From contig NC_020062.1 in the NCBI RefSeq assembly GCF_000330885.1, positions 628,374 to 692,373 of the forward strand: DNA of 64,000 nt, written 5' to 3'. This stretch comes from Rhizobium tropici CIAT 899 (GTDB taxonomy: Bacteria > Pseudomonadota > Alphaproteobacteria > Rhizobiales > Rhizobiaceae). The position numbers were made by a program, and so were the translations under genes. This document shows positions 17,589-27,591 of this stretch, piece after piece. The stretch's first letter is position 1; every line of letters begins with the position of its first letter. The notes below the pieces were generated by a model. It had not been told where the DNA came from. It did not search any database and saw nothing but the letters and a program-made list of their open reading frames with translations.

Positions 17589-18346
17589 GAGGAAAATCCG
17601 CCGTCGACCATGATGGCCGACCCATTCGTGTAGCGACTGCGATCGGAGGCCAGGAAGCAGACTGCTTCGGCGACCTCTTCAGGCTTGGCATGACGGCCCA
17701 AGGGTATTTGCTCGTCGAAGAAGGCTCCGGCATCCCGGCCGAGGACGACCGACATGGTCTTCTCGGCAGTACGCATGAACTCATTGTCGACCGGACCTGG
17801 ATTGACGGTATTGACTCGAATGCCGCGATGGCCGAGCTCCTTCGACAACCCCCTCATCAGTCCGGTGAGAGCGTGCTTCGCCATGACATACGAGCAGTTC
17901 CCGGGAACTCCCTTCAGGCCGACGATGCTCGACATGATGACGATGCTGCCGCCGTCGCGCATATGAGGCACGGCATACTTGCAAGTATAGAAGCCGCCAT
18001 AGACGTGTGTCTTGATGATCTTGTCGAACATGTCCTCTGGATAGTCTGCGATTGGGCTAAGCGGTCCATCGTTGCCCGCATTGCTGAAGAGGACGTCGAT
18101 GGGGCCGAACGCTTCTACCGTTTGCAGAATAAAGTCGCGAACCTGTGCAGGGTCCGTGACGTCGGCCACGCAGGACCCCGTCCGTGCTGGATCGAATTCC
18201 CGAGCGACCTCGGCGAGCCTGGCGGCATTGAAGTCAACCAGCATCACCTTCGCGCCTTCGCCTGCGAGCAGTTTCGCCGTGGCGAGGCCGATGCTTCCCG
18301 CCGCGCCAGTCACGATGCAGGTTTTGTTTTCCACAAGTCCCATCAC
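17585..18346 (-). CDS. SDR-family NAD(P)-dependent dehydrogenase
   Basis: A classical 253-residue short-chain dehydrogenase. The cofactor loop is VTGAAGSIGLA, the structural NAG is in FSNAGNDGP, and the catalytic Ser-Tyr-Lys are in MSSIVG and SYVMAKHAL. The acidic residue after strand 2 (MLVDFNAARL) favours NAD(H). It probably oxidises a hydroxy acid to the keto acid consumed by the BKACE next to it. It overlaps the permease gene upstream by four bases, which couples transport and catabolism in one transcript. Confidence 0.88.
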   Translation of the reverse strand: MMGLVENKTCIVTGAAGSIGLATAKLLAGEGAKVMLVDFNAARLAEVAREFDPARTGSCVADVTDPAQVRDFILQTVEAFGPIDVLFSNAGNDGPLSPIADYPEDMFDKIIKTHVYGGFYTCKYAVPHMRDGGSIVIMSSIVGLKGVPGNCSYVMAKHALTGLMRGLSKELGHRGIRVNTVNPGPVDNEFMRTAEKTMSVVLGRDAGAFFDEQIPLGRHAKPEEVAEAVCFLASDRSRYTNGSAIMVDGGFSS

Positions 18347-19347
18347 AAACTCCTACCGGGCATTTCTTCGGCCATCAGTGTTGCGGGCTGGGCGGGCGCG
18401 ATCCGCATCCTGGTGGACAGGAGGGCGCGGATGCATGGCCATAGACCCTTGGGGGCGACGAGGATGGTGGCAATAGCCACGATTCCCATCGCGGTGAGGT
18501 GCCAGCTGCCGGAAAGGCCAAAACCTACCATCATCAGTTGGCGCAGGCCGTAGTAGAGCAGCGTGCCGACGACAGGCCCGCCGATCGTGCCGATACCCCC
18601 GACGATCACGATGAAGATCATCGTCACCACCCAGTTCACATCGAAACCGCTCGACACCGTGACGAACATCGCGCCCGAATAGTTTATTGCCCCCGCCAGG
18701 CCGCAGACGGCTCCGACGGTAAGCAAAGCGATAAGGCGGTTTCGACGGACATCGACCCCGATGCTGACGGCCGCGAGTTCGTTGTCACGGACGCCCATCA
18801 TCGCCAGCCCCGTTGGAGACCGCATCAGGAGGCCGATCCCGAAGACCGTAATGATGGCGAGGCCGGCGCTCAGCCAGAACGTGATTCTCAGAAACAGGTC
18901 GAAGTCGAGGTCGCGCGTCGCCTCGAGCGTGAGCCCGGTGACGTTACCCAGATTGGGGGCTATGAGTACCAGCATCGCGACGACCTCTGCGATGACCCAG
19001 GTGCTGATGGAGAAATAGGCGTCGCGCAGCCGAAGCAGGAGCACCGAGCTGAGAGCTGCAAGCGCCATTCCCGCAAGCGGCCCCGCGACGAGCGCCGGAT
19101 AGGGCGAAACTCCCAACGCATTGGATGTGTAGATCGCCGCATAAGCGCCCAGGCCCACGAAGGCCTGCAGTCCTAGCGACACGAGGCCCACATACCCGGC
19201 CATCAGGTTCCAGGCGCTCGCCATGGCGAGCATCAGGCATGCCTCGCCGACCACCGCGGTGACGCCTTCGTCCGCAAGCAACGGCATCGTGGTTGCTGCG
19301 ACGACAGCGAGAATGAAGATCGAGATTTCGGAATGTCGCCTGGTCAT
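18343..19347 (-). CDS. ABC importer permease, LivM type
   Basis: The 334-residue inner-membrane protein has about eight to ten hydrophobic segments and the LivM-type region LMRSPTGLAMMGVRDNELAAVSIGV, followed by FIVIVGGIGTIGGPVVGTLL. It is one of two permeases of a branched-chain-amino-acid-type importer. In this operon the substrate is more likely an aromatic acid or heterocycle than an amino acid. It overlaps livH- and SDR-type neighbours by four bases on each side. Confidence 0.88.
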   Translation of the reverse strand: MTRRHSEISIFILAVVAATTMPLLADEGVTAVVGEACLMLAMASAWNLMAGYVGLVSLGLQAFVGLGAYAAIYTSNALGVSPYPALVAGPLAGMALAALSSVLLLRLRDAYFSISTWVIAEVVAMLVLIAPNLGNVTGLTLEATRDLDFDLFLRITFWLSAGLAIITVFGIGLLMRSPTGLAMMGVRDNELAAVSIGVDVRRNRLIALLTVGAVCGLAGAINYSGAMFVTVSSGFDVNWVVTMIFIVIVGGIGTIGGPVVGTLLYYGLRQLMMVGFGLSGSWHLTAMGIVAIATILVAPKGLWPCIRALLSTRMRIAPAQPATLMAEEMPGRSL

Positions 19348-20210
19348 GCCCGCGCTCCAAAGAAGCCGTTCGGGCGCGCAAGCATGAACGCCAGAAAGAG
19401 GAGGTGAGCGTAGAGAAAGCCGGCATTCGGGTTGAGCTTGAGGCCGACGAGTTGGGCTATCCCCAAGGCGATGCCGCCGAGCATGGCTCCCCAGAACGAG
19501 CCCAAGCCGCCAAGTACGACCACTTCGAAGGAAATGAGAAGCCGCTCAACGCCGGAGAACGGCGTGAAGGTCGTGCGCATGGCAAGCAAGACGCCTGCCA
19601 CTCCCGCCAATGCGAACGAGATGCCCGTGACAAGGCTGTAGACGCGGTCCGGCGTAATGCCCATGACCCTGGCGATCTCCGGATTGTCCGCGGTCGCGCG
19701 AACCATACGCCCGAACTTCGTCTTCTTGAGCGCGAATTCGAGGCCCAGGAAGAGAGCAATAGCTATGAGCATGGTCGTGACTGGGAGAACGCCAATCTTC
19801 ATTCCGGCGATGTCAAAGCTCTGTTGCGCGAAATCGCCCTGCTTGATCATCCTTGGGCTCACGCCGAACCCTTCCGCCATCATGTTGCGCGCGACCACGG
19901 AGATGCCGAATGTCAGCAACAATGGGGCGACCATGTTGTTGAGCTTTAGCGCACGATTGATCAGCCCTGCCTGCAGCACATACCCCAAAGCGAACGAAAC
20001 GGCCGTCACGGGAACAATGAGCAGCAGCGGGTGCAGGAACGGCAGTAGTGTCGATGCGCCCAGTCCGATGAACGCCGCCAGGGCGATGAACTCGCCATGG
20101 GCAATGTTCACGATGCGAGTGACACCGAACACGAGCGCGAGGCCGACACCGAACAAGCCGTAAAGCCCGCCCAGGAGTGCGCCGTTGATGATCGTCGAGA
20201 CCCAGGTCAA
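19344..20210 (-). CDS. ABC importer permease, LivH type
   Basis: A 288-residue inner-membrane permease with the conserved N-terminus LLGGLYGLFGVGLALVFGVTRIVNIAHGEF and the later VVLGGLGSFWGAMLGGIALG coupling region. The frame is open upstream, but the likely start is TTG 20210. It overlaps the stop codon of the livF-type gene (shared TTGA) and has GGGGGAG about eight bases upstream. With the LivM-type protein it forms the transmembrane channel. Confidence 0.88.
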   Translation of the reverse strand: MTWVSTIINGALLGGLYGLFGVGLALVFGVTRIVNIAHGEFIALAAFIGLGASTLLPFLHPLLLIVPVTAVSFALGYVLQAGLINRALKLNNMVAPLLLTFGISVVARNMMAEGFGVSPRMIKQGDFAQQSFDIAGMKIGVLPVTTMLIAIALFLGLEFALKKTKFGRMVRATADNPEIARVMGITPDRVYSLVTGISFALAGVAGVLLAMRTTFTPFSGVERLLISFEVVVLGGLGSFWGAMLGGIALGIAQLVGLKLNPNAGFLYAHLLFLAFMLARPNGFFGARA

Positions 20211-20920
20211 TGCATCATCTCCCCCAAACCAAAATAGGCACGCGCCAACTGCTCGTCGGTCAGGTCGGCACTGTTCCCATGAAGGGTCATCCGCCCTTCG
20301 AGTAGGCAATAAAGTCGGCTAGCGAACGATCGAGCACGATGTACGTCCTGTTCGACAAGGACAATGGAAGTCCCGTAACGTGAGATCGCCTCGAAAGATC
20401 GGTAGATTGCTTCCACCGCCACCGGGGCCAGCCCGAGCGATATTTCATCGCAGAGCAGAACTCTGGGGTTCGACATGAGCGCGCGGCCGATTGCCACCAG
20501 CCCCTGCTGCCCGCCGGAAAGCGTGTTCGGACGCTGTGAACGCCGCTCTTCGAGCAAGGGAAACAGCTCGAAAATGGACTCGAGGTTCCAGTGTCCGGGT
20601 CGCCCGGAGAATGCGCCGATCTTGAGATTTTCCTCCACATCCAGCGACGGAAAGAGCGCGCGCCCCTCGGGCACCAGAGCGACGCCGGAACGCGCGATGT
20701 CCTCGACCTTCCGACGCGTGATCTCCTTCCCGTCATAGGTCACACGACCTTCAACTCGGCCAACAAGACCGGCTATGCTGCGAAGCAAAGTCGTCTTGCC
20801 AGCGCCGTTCGCCCCGACGACTGCGACGCATTCGCCCGCGTCCAACGACAGCGACAGACCGTGCAGCGCGCGCAGATCGCCGTGGAACGCTTCCAGATTT
20901 TCGACCTCAAGCAGCTTCAT
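20207..20920 (-). CDS. ABC importer ATPase, LivF type
   Basis: The 237-residue ATP-binding subunit has Walker A GANGAGKTTLL near residue 36, signature LSGGQQGLVAIGRAL and Walker B VLLCDEISLGLAP. The signature reads LSGGQQ as in LivF proteins. It drives import together with the LivG-type ATPase, whose gene it overlaps by 14 bases. Start ATG 20920 gives the family length. Confidence 0.9.
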   Translation of the reverse strand: MKLLEVENLEAFHGDLRALHGLSLSLDAGECVAVVGANGAGKTTLLRSIAGLVGRVEGRVTYDGKEITRRKVEDIARSGVALVPEGRALFPSLDVEENLKIGAFSGRPGHWNLESIFELFPLLEERRSQRPNTLSGGQQGLVAIGRALMSNPRVLLCDEISLGLAPVAVEAIYRSFEAISRYGTSIVLVEQDVHRARSFASRLYCLLEGRMTLHGNSADLTDEQLARAYFGLGEMMH

Positions 20921-21647
20921 CGGCGGGTATTCCCATGTAGATTTCGCGAACGAGCGCGCTGTTCATCACATCGTCAGGGAGGCCCTCCATGACCTTTCGT
21001 CCGAAATTGAGAACCATGACGCGGTCCGCGACGGCCTTGAGCGCGTGCGGAATGTGCTCGATCCAGATGATCGAGTGCATGGCCTTCAGCTCCTGGATCA
21101 GCTCGATCAGTGACGCAGTCTCGGCGTCGGTGAGTCCGCCGGCTATTTCGTCGAGCAGCAGGAGGCGAGCGTTCGAGGCGAGGGCTTTCGCGAGTTCCAG
21201 ACGCTTTCTGTCGAGCAGGCGGAGCTTGCCCGCATGCATGTCCGTCACTCCGGAAAGCCCGGTCCGCCGAAGGGCTTCCGTAGCCAGCTCCCGGGCGCGC
21301 GCGCCGCGCAAACGGGCGGCGGAGTAGGACGCCAGGAGCACGTTCTCGTTCACCGTCAGATTCTCGAAACATTGCGGTATTTGGAATGCCCTGACGACAC
21401 CCATTGAAGGGCGTCGATGAGGAGACAACTCGGACAGCTCGTTGCCGTCGAGCACAATGGAGCCGCTGTCCTGCCGGACCACCCCGGTGAGCAGATGGAA
21501 CAATGTACTCTTTCCGGCTCCGTTCGGTCCGATCACGCCCAGGCAGCCGCGATGCGGCAGTTCCAAGTCGATGTCATCGGCGACGACAATCGACCCGTAG
21601 CGCTTCTTGAGACCTGATATGCGCAGCAGCACATCGCTCGCGGCCAT
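20907..21647 (-). CDS. ABC importer ATPase, LivG type
   Basis: A 246-residue ATPase with Walker A GPNGAGKSTLFHLLTGVV and the LivG-type segment VVRAFQIPQCFENLTVNENVL. The signature reads KLRLLDRKRLELAKAL, with LLDRKR in place of the usual LSGGxx-like LPYGxQR, and Walker B is LLLLDEIAGGL. ATG 21647 starts five bases after the binding-protein gene ends. The odd signature motif is worth noting but does not rule out activity. Confidence 0.87.
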   Translation of the reverse strand: MAASDVLLRISGLKKRYGSIVVADDIDLELPHRGCLGVIGPNGAGKSTLFHLLTGVVRQDSGSIVLDGNELSELSPHRRPSMGVVRAFQIPQCFENLTVNENVLLASYSAARLRGARARELATEALRRTGLSGVTDMHAGKLRLLDRKRLELAKALASNARLLLLDEIAGGLTDAETASLIELIQELKAMHSIIWIEHIPHALKAVADRVMVLNFGRKVMEGLPDDVMNSALVREIYMGIPADEAA

Positions 21648-21652
21648 TTCCT

Positions 21653-22969
21653 TCAGCTCCGAATCTTCGAGAGCGGCACCAACTCGGCCGTGGGCGTCAC
21701 GCCACTCGTGCCGGCGTTCACGATGACAAGCTCGAAGGGGAATTTGCCGTCCTTGGTCTTGCGCCATTGACCGCCGACGAGTTTTTGGATCGCGACGTTC
21801 TTCACGGGCGATCCCGCGAAATCCAAGGGGCCGACGACCGTGTCGACTTTGAGCGAGGCGATGGAGTCCCGGATCGATTTGTTATCCTTGGGATCGGACG
21901 CACCTCTAAGGGCCGCGAAACCAACCTCCCAAAGCGAGTGGGAGATGCCAAGCGGCTGCGTCCACTGCGCGCCCGTGTCCTGTTCGAACTCGTCGGCCAG
22001 TTCCCGCGCGCTCTGCCCGGTCATCGAAGACTTGTAAGGGAGAGCGGGGTTCCAAAGGACCTCGGTCGACATGCCGTCGCCGAGATCGCCGAGGCCCTCG
22101 AGCGCGCTGGGGAAGAGGAACGGACCTGCGACGGTTACCGCCTCAGGTTGGAAGCCGTTCTGCGCAGCCTGGTTCCAGAAGGTTGCAAAGTGATTGGGAT
22201 AGCAGCTGCCAGACAAAATGCCGACGTCGCCGCCGATCAACTCGGCTATCTGATTGGTGAAGTCATCGTTGTTTAGCTGGAAGAAGCCTGTGTTGACTTC
22301 GGTGTAGCCGTTCTTCTGCAGGAGAACCGGCAGGCCATGCTGACGATCGGCGAATCCGCGCGCCGCGGCGGAGTCCATGTAGATCGTTCCGACCTTCTTG
22401 TTGGTCTGCATTCCGTTCCACATATCGGTGTAGAGTTTGAAAACGTCACCCGCGCCGATGCAATAGTGGAAGGTGAAGGGGAAGCCCTTGTCTGGAGCGC
22501 CGTGCCTCCCAAACACCCAGGCTTCCCAAGGCGACAAAGTCGAAATCATCGGTACGCCACGGGCATCCGCGAGTTCGGCTGCAGCGCCCGAAGAATTGTC
22601 GCCGTCGTCGGTAAGAATCAGGTCGCACTTCTCGCGCAGGACGAGATCGCGCGCCGCCACGGCCGTCTGGTTGGGGTCGGACTGGTTATCCTTTACGATG
22701 ATCTCGACGGCATAATTCGTTCCGCCGATATCGAGGCCATTGGCCACAGATTTTTGAACGCGTTCAACAATCCATGAATCTACGGCCCCGAAATCCGATC
22801 TCAGACCAGATATGCTCGCCAGCATGCCGATCTTCAGGGAGCGCGTTTCAGTCCGGGCGAGGAGGGGAGCCGGAAATTGGGCGATAGCTCCTGCGGCAAT
22901 CGCTCCACCGATCCTGGCGAGTGCGCCTCTTCTGGTCAGCTGCGTGTCGGATTTGTCGTGTTTCGGCAT
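21653..22969 (-). CDS. ABC importer substrate-binding protein, branched-chain type, Tat-type leader
   Basis: This 438-residue periplasmic binding protein is of the Peripla_BP_6 type. The leader carries LTRRGALARIGGAIAAGAIAQF, a twin-arginine-like start followed by a hydrophobic stretch and an ALA-type cleavage site, so Tat export is plausible. The mature part starts with LKIGMLASISGL, typical of LivJ-like proteins. It is the first gene of the operon; GGGAGGA before ATG 22969 decides the start. The family binds amino acids, amides and aromatic acids, and here it should bind the pathway substrate. Confidence 0.87.
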   Translation of the reverse strand: MPKHDKSDTQLTRRGALARIGGAIAAGAIAQFPAPLLARTETRSLKIGMLASISGLRSDFGAVDSWIVERVQKSVANGLDIGGTNYAVEIIVKDNQSDPNQTAVAARDLVLREKCDLILTDDGDNSSGAAAELADARGVPMISTLSPWEAWVFGRHGAPDKGFPFTFHYCIGAGDVFKLYTDMWNGMQTNKKVGTIYMDSAAARGFADRQHGLPVLLQKNGYTEVNTGFFQLNNDDFTNQIAELIGGDVGILSGSCYPNHFATFWNQAAQNGFQPEAVTVAGPFLFPSALEGLGDLGDGMSTEVLWNPALPYKSSMTGQSARELADEFEQDTGAQWTQPLGISHSLWEVGFAALRGASDPKDNKSIRDSIASLKVDTVVGPLDFAGSPVKNVAIQKLVGGQWRKTKDGKFPFELVIVNAGTSGVTPTAELVPLSKIRS

Positions 22970-23164
22970 GTTCCGATCCTCCCAGATCACGTGCGATTTC
23001 GCCCTGTCATGCGCTTTCTCGGCAACGGAAACTCGGTCGCGCGGGCGGTCGTCCACGCGGTTGGTCGCTACCGAAACTAGCCTACTGACGCCTCCTGCTC
23101 GCGCTTGTCGACATCCTCTCGTCGACAATAAAATGAGCACGCTCAATTTTGTGATACAGCGAAC

Positions 23165-23196
23165 GACAATTGTCAATACTGATCATGATCAATATT
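23165..23196 (-). promoter_or_regulatory. palindromic operator over a -35 box upstream of the catabolic operon
   Basis: A 22-bp near-perfect palindrome (23175-23196, one mismatched pair) is centred on TGATCATGATCA. Reading toward the operon, TTGACA (complement of 23171-23176) forms a good -35 box overlapping the palindrome edge, and a second perfect palindrome GACAATTGTC lies at 23165-23174. It sits 200 bases before the binding-protein start and 43 bases after the TetR gene. A repressor bound here would block the promoter, and the neighbouring TetR protein is the obvious candidate. No convincing -10 box could be fixed. Confidence 0.6.
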
Positions 23197-23238
23197 TTTG
23201 AGAGGCATGGCTTTCCCCGCCATGTCGGGCAGCTTCGA

Positions 23239-23910
23239 TCAGGCCAGGGCTTCTGGTCGGGGAGAGAGGCCCTTCATGAGGACCTTGAGTTGGTGCCCGA
23301 GATGCTCCATGGCGGAGTCAAGGTTCAGGTCGTCCGTAGAAAGCCAGCGGCGAAGGTCGACCTGGTAGATCGCGAAGATCGTTTGTGCGATGGCTTGCGT
23401 CGATTCGTCGGAATGGATGACGCGGGCGACGCTTGCCTCTTCGATCAGGCGTTCCAACAGACCGCTCAGCCGTTCGCGGGTCCTCATGAAACGCTCGGCC
23501 TGTTTGCCAGACTGATAGAAATACATTTCCCGGAGAGCCTGCCTGGAAAGTACTGGAAGTCTCGAGAAGTATTCGTAGTGGATGCCTAGGATCGCCATGA
23601 TGTTCTGAAATAGCGATCGCTCGGTCGAGCATGCTTGGATCGATCGATTCACGCAGTCTTCGAGGTCGTCGTTGACGATGAGAAAGAGAAGGTCGCGCTT
23701 GGTTTCGGCGTAGACGAACACCGTCCCCAGGCCGACGCCCGCCGCGCTGGCGATCTCCCGGGTCGTCGTGTCGTCGAAACCTTTCGACACGAAAAGTTCT
23801 AGAGCCGAGGACTTGATCCTCCTCAGCTTGTCGTTCTTGTTCCGCTCGCGGGTGCCAATCTTCCGCGACTTGTCCAGCGCTGCGTCCAACTCGATCTCCC
23901 ATGCCGCCAT
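23239..23910 (-). CDS. TetR/AcrR-family regulator
   Basis: A 223-residue DNA-binding protein with an N-terminal TetR helix-turn-helix (about residues 27-73: ALELFVSKGFDDTTTREIASAAGVGLGTVFVYAETKRDLL) and a helical ligand-binding C-terminal domain. It is encoded just upstream of the 17-gene catabolic operon on the same strand, with the palindromic site between them. It is the likely ligand-responsive repressor of that operon. A long N-terminal tail before the helix-turn-helix is basic. The ligand is unknown. Confidence 0.88.
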   Translation of the reverse strand: MAAWEIELDAALDKSRKIGTRERNKNDKLRRIKSSALELFVSKGFDDTTTREIASAAGVGLGTVFVYAETKRDLLFLIVNDDLEDCVNRSIQACSTERSLFQNIMAILGIHYEYFSRLPVLSRQALREMYFYQSGKQAERFMRTRERLSGLLERLIEEASVARVIHSDESTQAIAQTIFAIYQVDLRRWLSTDDLNLDSAMEHLGHQLKVLMKGLSPRPEALA

Positions 23911-24418
23911 TTACTCACGATAATGGTGCAATGGGTTTCCGTATCAAGTTTCTTGAGCGCGTTCAAAGAAAATCAGAAGGCAACCCGGAGGCATGATACC
24001 TCACATGAGTTTCGCAGTGATCACCGTATCGACTGAGTGGGGCTCCGCCTTCGGCGAGATCGTGGGCGACGAACCAGGGTCGCCAAGCTCTGTGGCACTG
24101 CTCGCCCCACATCTTCGCGACGATTTTGGATGTGTCGGTGACGAGGGCAACCCTGTTGGATATCAGGGCGATTTGGTGCGACGATTTTAGAGTGGCTGTC
24201 CAATCGATTGCGAAAAGTCGCAGTTGATCACATACCTCCAAATTATATCGAATCCTTGATGTCAGTACCGTAGCTTTAAGTGCGCCTGTGTCTCTCAGCC
24301 TCCACAAGGCACTTCCCTGGAGGCGAAATGGTACCCCAGAACTACTTCTGTGGGTCATGCCCGGGCGATTGTCCGATGATGGTTGGAAGAGATGTCGTGG
24401 CGGGGAATATGGAACAGG
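23911..24418. other. intergenic region between TetR gene and IS3-family element
   Basis: About 500 bases. One minus-strand frame runs across it into the IS element but has no ribosome binding site and no family resemblance, and its sequence looks decayed. The left end should hold the tetR promoter. I see no other supported feature. Confidence 0.4.
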
Positions 24419-24478
24419 TTGAATAGCCCCGAGATTTGTAGACGCCTTCTTTCCTAATTTTGAGGCAAGAAGAGCATC

Positions 24479-24748
24479 ATGAGCAAATCGAATTTTAGCG
24501 AAGAGTTTAAGCGTGACGCGGTGCGCCAGATCACGGAGCGAGGCTATCCGGTTGCGGAGGTCTCGCAGCGCCTCGGCGTCAGCCAGCATTCGCTCTACGA
24601 ATGGAAAAAGAAGTTTGCTGCGTCGAACACCAAGGGCAACGACGAGGCCGAGGAGATCAGGCGGCTGAAGAAGGAACTGGCTCGCGTCACCGAGGAGCGA
24701 GATATCCTAAAAAAAGCGGCCGCGTATTTCGCCAGGGATGCAAAGTGA
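24479..24748 (+). CDS. IS3-family transposase OrfA
   Basis: An 89-residue protein with a helix-turn-helix (VAEVSQRLGVSQHSLYEWKKKF) and a leucine-zipper-like coiled coil (EEIRRLKKELARVTEERDILKKAA). It binds the element ends. Seven A residues at 24709-24715 form a slippery run, at which ribosomes may shift by -1 to make the OrfAB fusion. The stop codon overlaps the possible GTG start of orfB. Confidence 0.92.
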   Translation: MSKSNFSEEFKRDAVRQITERGYPVAEVSQRLGVSQHSLYEWKKKFAASNTKGNDEAEEIRRLKKELARVTEERDILKKAAAYFARDAK

Positions 24749-25605
24749 AGTACGCGTTCATTGCTCTGCATTGCTTGCAGTTTTCGGTGCGGACGATGTG
24801 CCGCCTTCTGCGGGTTCATCCCAGTGGGTTTTATGCCTGGCTGAAGAACCCGCTGAGCAGGCGAGCCAGCGAGGACAAGCGACAGACCGACCTGCTCCTG
24901 AAGGCATGGGAAGAGAGCGGCAAGGTCTACGGTTATCGCAAGCTGCACGACGACCTTCTCGATTAGGGAGAGACATGTTGCCCGAACCGGGTTGCGCGTC
25001 TGACCCGCCTTGCCGGGATCAAGGCGCAGATTGGCTACAAACGCCGTCCCGGCATCCACGGCGGCAGGCCTTCGGTCGTCATCGACAACACGCTCGACCG
25101 GCAATTCGACGTGACGGCTCCAGACACTACCTGGGTGACGGACATCACCTACATCCGAACCTGCGAGGGCTTCGCCTATCTTGCCGTCGTCATCGATCTT
25201 TATTCGCGTCGTGTGATCGGTTGGGCAATGCAGAGCCGCCAAACCACCGATGTCGTTCTACAGGCTCTGCTTATGGCCGTGTGGCGACGCAAGCCGAAGG
25301 AAAAGGTGCTGATCCACTCGGACCAGGGCTCGCAGTTCACCAGCATGGACTGGGCCGCGTTCCTCAGGCATCACAATCTGGTTCATTCCATGAGCCGACG
25401 CGGCAACTGCCATGATAACGCGGTGGCCGAGAGCTTCTTCAATCTTCTCAAGCGAGAACGGATACGTCGCAGGGTCTACCGTTCACGCGATGAAGCTCGC
25501 CAGGACGTGTTCGACTACATCGAAATGTTCTACAACCCGAAACGCAAACACGTCAGGAACGGGATGCTGTCGCCCGTCGAGTTCGAAAAGCAGCAGAAAA
25601 TCTAA
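24745..25605 (+). pseudogene. IS3-family transposase OrfB, interrupted by an amber codon
   Basis: The frame (GTG 24745, or by frameshift from orfA) encodes an rve-type transposase. The N-terminus reads KYAFIALHCLQFSVRTMCRLLRVHPSGFYAWL, and the catalytic residues are in TTWVTDITYI, HSDQGSQFTS and NAVAESFFN. At 24964-24966 a TAG codon falls after LHDDLLD. The same frame then continues without a break through GETCCPNRVARL to the end. Relatives have a sense codon there, so a single substitution such as CAG to TAG would explain it. The downstream part alone keeps the whole DDE domain. Confidence 0.85.
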
Positions 25606-25690
25606 CCCGAGGGCGTCTAGGAAACTCGGGGCTATTCACAGGATGCCGATATTTGCCCGGAATTCGGTGGCGTCAAGGTCAGAATGCGCC

Positions 25691-27541
<1,851 letters not shown>

Positions 27542-27591
27542 GAAGTTCCCTTTTATGATTTTACCATTGGTCAGGCTTCAATTGAGGTTGC

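Larger units (their letters stand above)
24420..25638 (+). mobile_element. IS3-family insertion sequence
   Basis: An element of about 1.2 kb with inverted ends sharing TGAATAGCCCCGAG (left 24420-24433; complement at the right ends at 25638). It encodes overlapping orfA and orfB in different frames, as is usual for IS3. CAGG occurs next to both ends (24415-24418 and 25639-25642) and may be the target duplication, with one extra base on the left. It lies 53 bases beyond the stop of the dipeptide ATPase gene. orfB carries an in-frame amber codon, so this copy is probably immobile by itself. Confidence 0.88.

Noticed and set aside
23963..24589. Minus-strand frame of 208 codons between tetR and the IS3 element
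   Set aside because: It runs into IS3 DNA, lacks a ribosome site and shows no family pattern.
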